Shown: in pieces, positions 61,019-64,000 of the stretch
How the letters are laid out: each line of letters begins with the position of its first letter
Numbering within the stretch: position 1 is the stretch's first letter
Origin: Motilibacter peucedani
GTDB lineage: Bacteria > Actinomycetota > Actinomycetes > Motilibacterales > Motilibacteraceae
Assembly (NCBI RefSeq): GCF_003634695.1
Contig: NZ_RBWV01000013.1
Coordinates: 310,001 to 374,000, forward strand
Length of the DNA stretch: 64,000 nt
Reading direction: 5' to 3'
Position numbers and translations under genes: made by a program
Notes under the pieces: generated by a model
What the model was told of the DNA's origin: nothing
The model's database searches: none
What the model saw: the letters and a program-made list of their open reading frames with translations, nothing else

Positions 61019-62148
61019 GCCAGCGTCGCGGCGAAGGGGTCGAAGTCGGCGGGCAGCGCCGGCACCGGGTCGACGGTGCTGGCGACCTCGACGAACTCCT
61101 TGCGCTGCACGGACTCCTCGGCGCTGACCATCACGTCGAGCACGTGGTAGGCGACCTGCCCGGTGGCGACGTGCACGTCGCCACCGCGCAGGGTCCGCGC
61201 CATGCAGAGGGCGCCGACCCCGCGTCCGGACAGGGGCCCCTCCTCCGGGAGGATCTCGTACGGCTGGGGCTTGCTGCGGTCGTGCTCGACCATCGGGCGG
61301 TAGACCCGGAGTTCCGACCCGCCGAAGTAGTTGGGGTCGCCCAGCACCAGCGTTCCCTCGGTGCCGTTGACCTCGAAGACGCCGTGGCGGAACAGCGGGG
61401 TGTCCACGCTCATGAGCGAGGAGGCCACCTGTCCCTGCTCGAAGATGCTCGTCAGCGCCAGGTGCGTGGGCACCTCCACCGGGAACTCGGTGCCGGCGCG
61501 CGGACCCGAGCGGATCGTGCGCACCTCTGCGGCCTTCGTGCCCACGGCGACCACGTGCGCGATGGGGCCGACGAGGTGCACGAGCGCCGTGAGGTAGTAG
61601 GGGCCCATGTCGAACAGCGGGCCCGCGCCCTTGGCGAACAGGAACTCCGGCCCGGGGTGCCACCAGTCCGGACCCTGGCCCTGGAAGGCGGTGGTGGCGC
61701 TGAGCGGGGTGCCGATGGCGCCGGCCTCGATCGCCCGCTTGGCCGTCTGCCAGCCCGGGCCGAGGACGGTGTCGGGGGCGCAGCCGAGCAGCGGGCCCCT
61801 GCTCCCGGCCAGGTCGACGAGGTCCTTGGCGCCCTCGCGCTCGATGCCGAGCGGTTTCTCGCTCCACACGTGCTTGCCCGCCTCGAGGGCCGCGGTCGAG
61901 ACCTCGACGTGCGCGGCCGGGATGGTGAGGTTGACGACGACCTCGACGTCGTCGTCAGCGAGCACCGCGTCGACGCCGCCAGAACTGCGTACGCCGTGCT
62001 TCGTCGCCTGCGCCGCCGCCCTGTCGGCGTCGATGTCGCCGACCGCCACGACCTCGACGTCGGGGTAGGACCCGAGGTTCGAGAGGTACTGGTCGCTGAT
62101 GACGCCGGCTCCGATGACCCCGACGCCGACGGGGCCACTGCGGCTCAT
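61015..62148 (-). CDS. Gfo/Idh/MocA family oxidoreductase
   Basis: A 377-residue NAD(P)-dependent sugar oxidoreductase, ATG 62148. GVGVIGAGVISDQYLSNL is the Rossmann motif; SEKPLGI the conserved EKP; a conserved-looking DMGPYYLTALVHLVG holds the catalytic-region helix. It oxidises a sugar or inositol ring. It overlaps the isomerase stop (ATGA), so the two form a sugar-catabolic pair, possibly for products related to the convergent GH16 enzyme. Confidence 0.9.
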   Translation of the reverse strand: MSRSGPVGVGVIGAGVISDQYLSNLGSYPDVEVVAVGDIDADRAAAQATKHGVRSSGGVDAVLADDDVEVVVNLTIPAAHVEVSTAALEAGKHVWSEKPLGIEREGAKDLVDLAGSRGPLLGCAPDTVLGPGWQTAKRAIEAGAIGTPLSATTAFQGQGPDWWHPGPEFLFAKGAGPLFDMGPYYLTALVHLVGPIAHVVAVGTKAAEVRTIRSGPRAGTEFPVEVPTHLALTSIFEQGQVASSLMSVDTPLFRHGVFEVNGTEGTLVLGDPNYFGGSELRVYRPMVEHDRSKPQPYEILPEEGPLSGRGVGALCMARTLRGGDVHVATGQVAYHVLDVMVSAEESVQRKEFVEVASTVDPVPALPADFDPFAATLA

Positions 62149-62951
62149 CGGGCGGTCTCCAGCGTCTGCTGCAGGAAGTCGTAGCTCTGCGAGATGCCGG
62201 CGAAGATGTCGCCCTCGTAGTGGTCGAACTCGACCACGGCATACCTCAGCGACGAGCCGGCGGCGAGGGCCTCGGCGAGCGGGACGTCGCCGGTGCCGGC
62301 GGGCGACTGGTCCTGCGGCATCTGCCGTGACGTGATGCCCGGCCGCATGGGGCCGTCCTTGACGTGCACCGCGACGACGCGCTCGCCCAGCCGCTGCAGC
62401 AGCTGCGCCGGGTCAGCGCCGCCGGCGGCCGCCCAGTAGAGGTCGACCTCGAGGAGCACGTCGGGCTCGAGCTGGTCGGCGAAGACCTCAAGCGCCGGCC
62501 GGCCGCCGACCTGGGTCCGCAGCTCGTGCTCGTGGTTGTGGTAGCCGACGCGCAAGCCGAGCGAGGCCGCCTCCTGCGCGCGGGTGTTGATGGTCTCAGC
62601 GGTCCGGGCGATGTCGTCGGCCGTCGTCCACTGGTCGAGCGGGACGTACGGGTCGATCAGCACCTGCACGCCGAGCTCGGCCGCCGCAGCCATGGTCTGC
62701 CCGGGCGGCGTGACCTGGAGCAGTCCGTCCGGCGTCTGCGCGGTCTCCCGCAGCAGGATGGCGTGGGCGGTCGGCACGGCCAGCCCGTGGCGGGCGGCGG
62801 CGGCCTTCAGCGCGTCGACGCGGCGGACGAAGTCGAACGCTTCCACGTTGCCGAACCCGATGCCCGCGAGGCGGGCGAAGGTGCCGTCGAGGTCGTCGTC
62901 GAGCGCCTGGCGCACGGCGTAGAGCTGGACGGAGGTCTCCGGCGTCGTCAT
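62145..62951 (-). CDS. Sugar phosphate isomerase/epimerase (xylose isomerase-like TIM barrel)
   Basis: A 268-residue protein, ATG 62951 after AGGAAGAG. SVQLYAVRQALDDDLDGTFARLAGIGFGNVEAFDF, GYHNHEHEL, LLEVDLYWAAAGG and VAVHVKDG carry the His/Glu/Asp metal ligands of the AP-endonuclease-2/IolE-type barrel. It interconverts keto- and aldo-sugars or inosose-type compounds and is coupled to the Gfo/Idh/MocA gene. Confidence 0.88.
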   Translation of the reverse strand: MTTPETSVQLYAVRQALDDDLDGTFARLAGIGFGNVEAFDFVRRVDALKAAAARHGLAVPTAHAILLRETAQTPDGLLQVTPPGQTMAAAAELGVQVLIDPYVPLDQWTTADDIARTAETINTRAQEAASLGLRVGYHNHEHELRTQVGGRPALEVFADQLEPDVLLEVDLYWAAAGGADPAQLLQRLGERVVAVHVKDGPMRPGITSRQMPQDQSPAGTGDVPLAEALAAGSSLRYAVVEFDHYEGDIFAGISQSYDFLQQTLETAR

Positions 62952-63070
62952 GTCGGCTCTTCCTCGAGTCGGGTGGCGGGGCCCACCCATCGTGCACGGG
63001 CGCCGGGCGCGCGGTCGCGCAGGGGTGCGCGTGCCTTCCCAGAGCCCTGCCCGGCGCCTAGCATCCGGTC

Positions 63071-63841
63071 GTGGGCTTCGACGTCCCGGCCGACGCGTAC
63101 GCGCAGTTCATGGGCCGCTGGTCCGAGTCGCTCGCGGTGCGGCTCGCCGACCGGCTGGAGCTGCGGCGGGGGATGCGCGCCCTCGACGTCGGCTGCGGCC
63201 CGGGCGCGCTGACGGCGGTGCTGGTCGACCGGCTCGGTGCGGACGCGGTGTCAGCGGTCGAGCCGTCCGCGAGCTTCGTCGAGGCTGCGCGCGCCCGGCT
63301 GCCGGAGGTCGACGTGCGGCACGCCGCGGCCGAGGACCTGCCCTTCGACACCAGCTCGTTCGACCGGGCCGCGGCGCAGCTGGTCGTGCACTTCATGGCC
63401 GACCCGGTGCAGGGGCTGCGCGAGATGGCGCGCGTCGTGCGACCCGGCGGCCTGGTCGCCGCCTCGGTGTGGGACTACGCCAGCGGCACGTCGCCGCTGT
63501 CGACGTTCTGGACCACCGTGGCGCGGCTCGACCCCGCGACCACGGACGAGTCGGGGTCGGCCGGCGCGCGCGAGGGCGAGCTGGCGGAGCTGATGACGTC
63601 GGCCGGACTCAGCGACATCGAGTCCCTCCGGCTCGAGGTGACCTCGCGCTTCGCCTCGCTGGACGAGTGGTGGCGGCCCTACACCTACGGCGTCTGGCCG
63701 GCCGGTGAGTACGTCGCCCGCCTCGACGAGCGCCGGCGGGCCGAGCTGCGCGACGTGTGCGCCGCGCTGCTGCCCGACCCGCCGTTCGAGCTGTCCGCCG
63801 GGGCGTGGGCGGCGCTCGGCCGCGTCACTCAGCCCGCGTAG
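63071..63841 (+). CDS. Class I SAM-dependent methyltransferase
   Basis: A 256-residue protein from GTG 63071. Motif I is ALDVGCGPGALTAVL; acidic residue after strand 2 in AVEPSASFVEAAR; motif IV region AAAEDLPFDTSSFDRAAAQLVVHFM; RVVRPGGLVAASVWDY. The methyl acceptor is unknown. Its 3' end overlaps the convergent gabT-like gene by 13 bases. Confidence 0.9.
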   Translation: MGFDVPADAYAQFMGRWSESLAVRLADRLELRRGMRALDVGCGPGALTAVLVDRLGADAVSAVEPSASFVEAARARLPEVDVRHAAAEDLPFDTSSFDRAAAQLVVHFMADPVQGLREMARVVRPGGLVAASVWDYASGTSPLSTFWTTVARLDPATTDESGSAGAREGELAELMTSAGLSDIESLRLEVTSRFASLDEWWRPYTYGVWPAGEYVARLDERRRAELRDVCAALLPDPPFELSAGAWAALGRVTQPA

Positions 63842-64000
63842 CCGAGGATCGCGTCCTCCAGCACGCCGAGGCCCTCGTCGAGCAGGTCGGCGGGGATGAC
63901 GAGGGGAGGCAGCAGGCGTACGACGTTGCTGAAGCTGCCGGCAGTCAGCACGATGACGCCCTGCGCGTGGCACGCCGCGGCGATCGCGGCAGCGGCGGCG
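63829..64000 (-). CDS. gabT: 4-aminobutyrate aminotransferase-like protein, C-terminal end only
   Basis: Only the last 57 codons lie in the window; the rest is beyond 64000. GVIVLTAGSFSNVVRLLPPLVIPADLLDEGLGVLEDAIL is the characteristic C-terminus of GabT-type class III aminotransferases. It would convert GABA to succinate semialdehyde and may extend the amine metabolism seen at 37-47 kb. Confidence 0.8.
   Translation of the reverse strand, partial: AAAAAIAAACHAQGVIVLTAGSFSNVVRLLPPLVIPADLLDEGLGVLEDAILGYAG

Overview
The window is a stretch of chromosome from a GC-rich Actinomycetota bacterium. Evidence for this is near-exclusive G/C at third codon positions, many GTG starts, GTGA/ATGA 4-base gene overlaps, CsoR copper control, MmyB-like, DUF3039 and MSMEG_6728-type genes, and a tmRNA of actinobacterial layout. 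The genus cannot be fixed from the sequence. There is no prophage, integrase, IS element, CRISPR array, rRNA or separate tRNA. All gene functions are read from protein motifs by eye.

Left part (1-13.6 kb): a division-type M23 peptidase (5' end outside the window), a DUF72 gene and smpB; then an unknown helical protein with a heme-dependent demethylase-like gene, divergent from a spore-photoproduct-lyase-like radical SAM gene; two convergent secreted metalloproteases; a tandem 178-bp repeat with nested palindromes; the tmRNA gene ssrA with promoter and terminator; and a csoR-copZ-copA copper operon with its operator.

Middle (13.6-36.4 kb): two PAS/GAF/PP2C/histidine-kinase-ATPase signalling proteins, several transporters, a nitroreductase/pirin pair sharing operator-like repeats, a PAP2 membrane phosphatase-like gene, an inverted dispersed copy of the 9.7-kb repeat, an ACT-malic enzyme/VanZ/YqgE operon, a PQ-loop protein reading into an SF2 helicase gene, and a DUF47-PiT phosphate uptake pair next to a Na+/H+ antiporter.

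36.4-47.5 kb: a coherent amine catabolic locus. Two FAD oxidases and an Lrp-type regulator are divergent from a class III aminotransferase, a CoA-acylating semialdehyde dehydrogenase, an aminoaldehyde dehydrogenase, an APC permease and an alanine dehydrogenase. Together they could take a polyamine through beta-alanine and malonate semialdehyde to acetyl-CoA, with alanine dehydrogenase regenerating pyruvate. A gabT-like gene enters at the right edge.

47.5-54.4 kb: a LacI regulator and a surface-glycan-like group: a SqdB-like (UDP-sulfoquinovose synthase) gene, a GtrA-like protein, a glycosyltransferase that joins a GT-C-like membrane half to a GT2 half, and a nucleotide-sugar epimerase. An EamA exporter with its divergent CGNR regulator follows.

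54.4-64 kb: a tautomerase/two-SDR operon divergent from an MmyB-like regulator, two small membrane proteins divergent from a MarR regulator, a secreted GH16 glucanase convergent with an oxidoreductase/isomerase pair, and a methyltransferase. The best candidates for something undescribed are the palindromic repeat family, the sulfosugar-like glycosylation group and the unusual metzincin.
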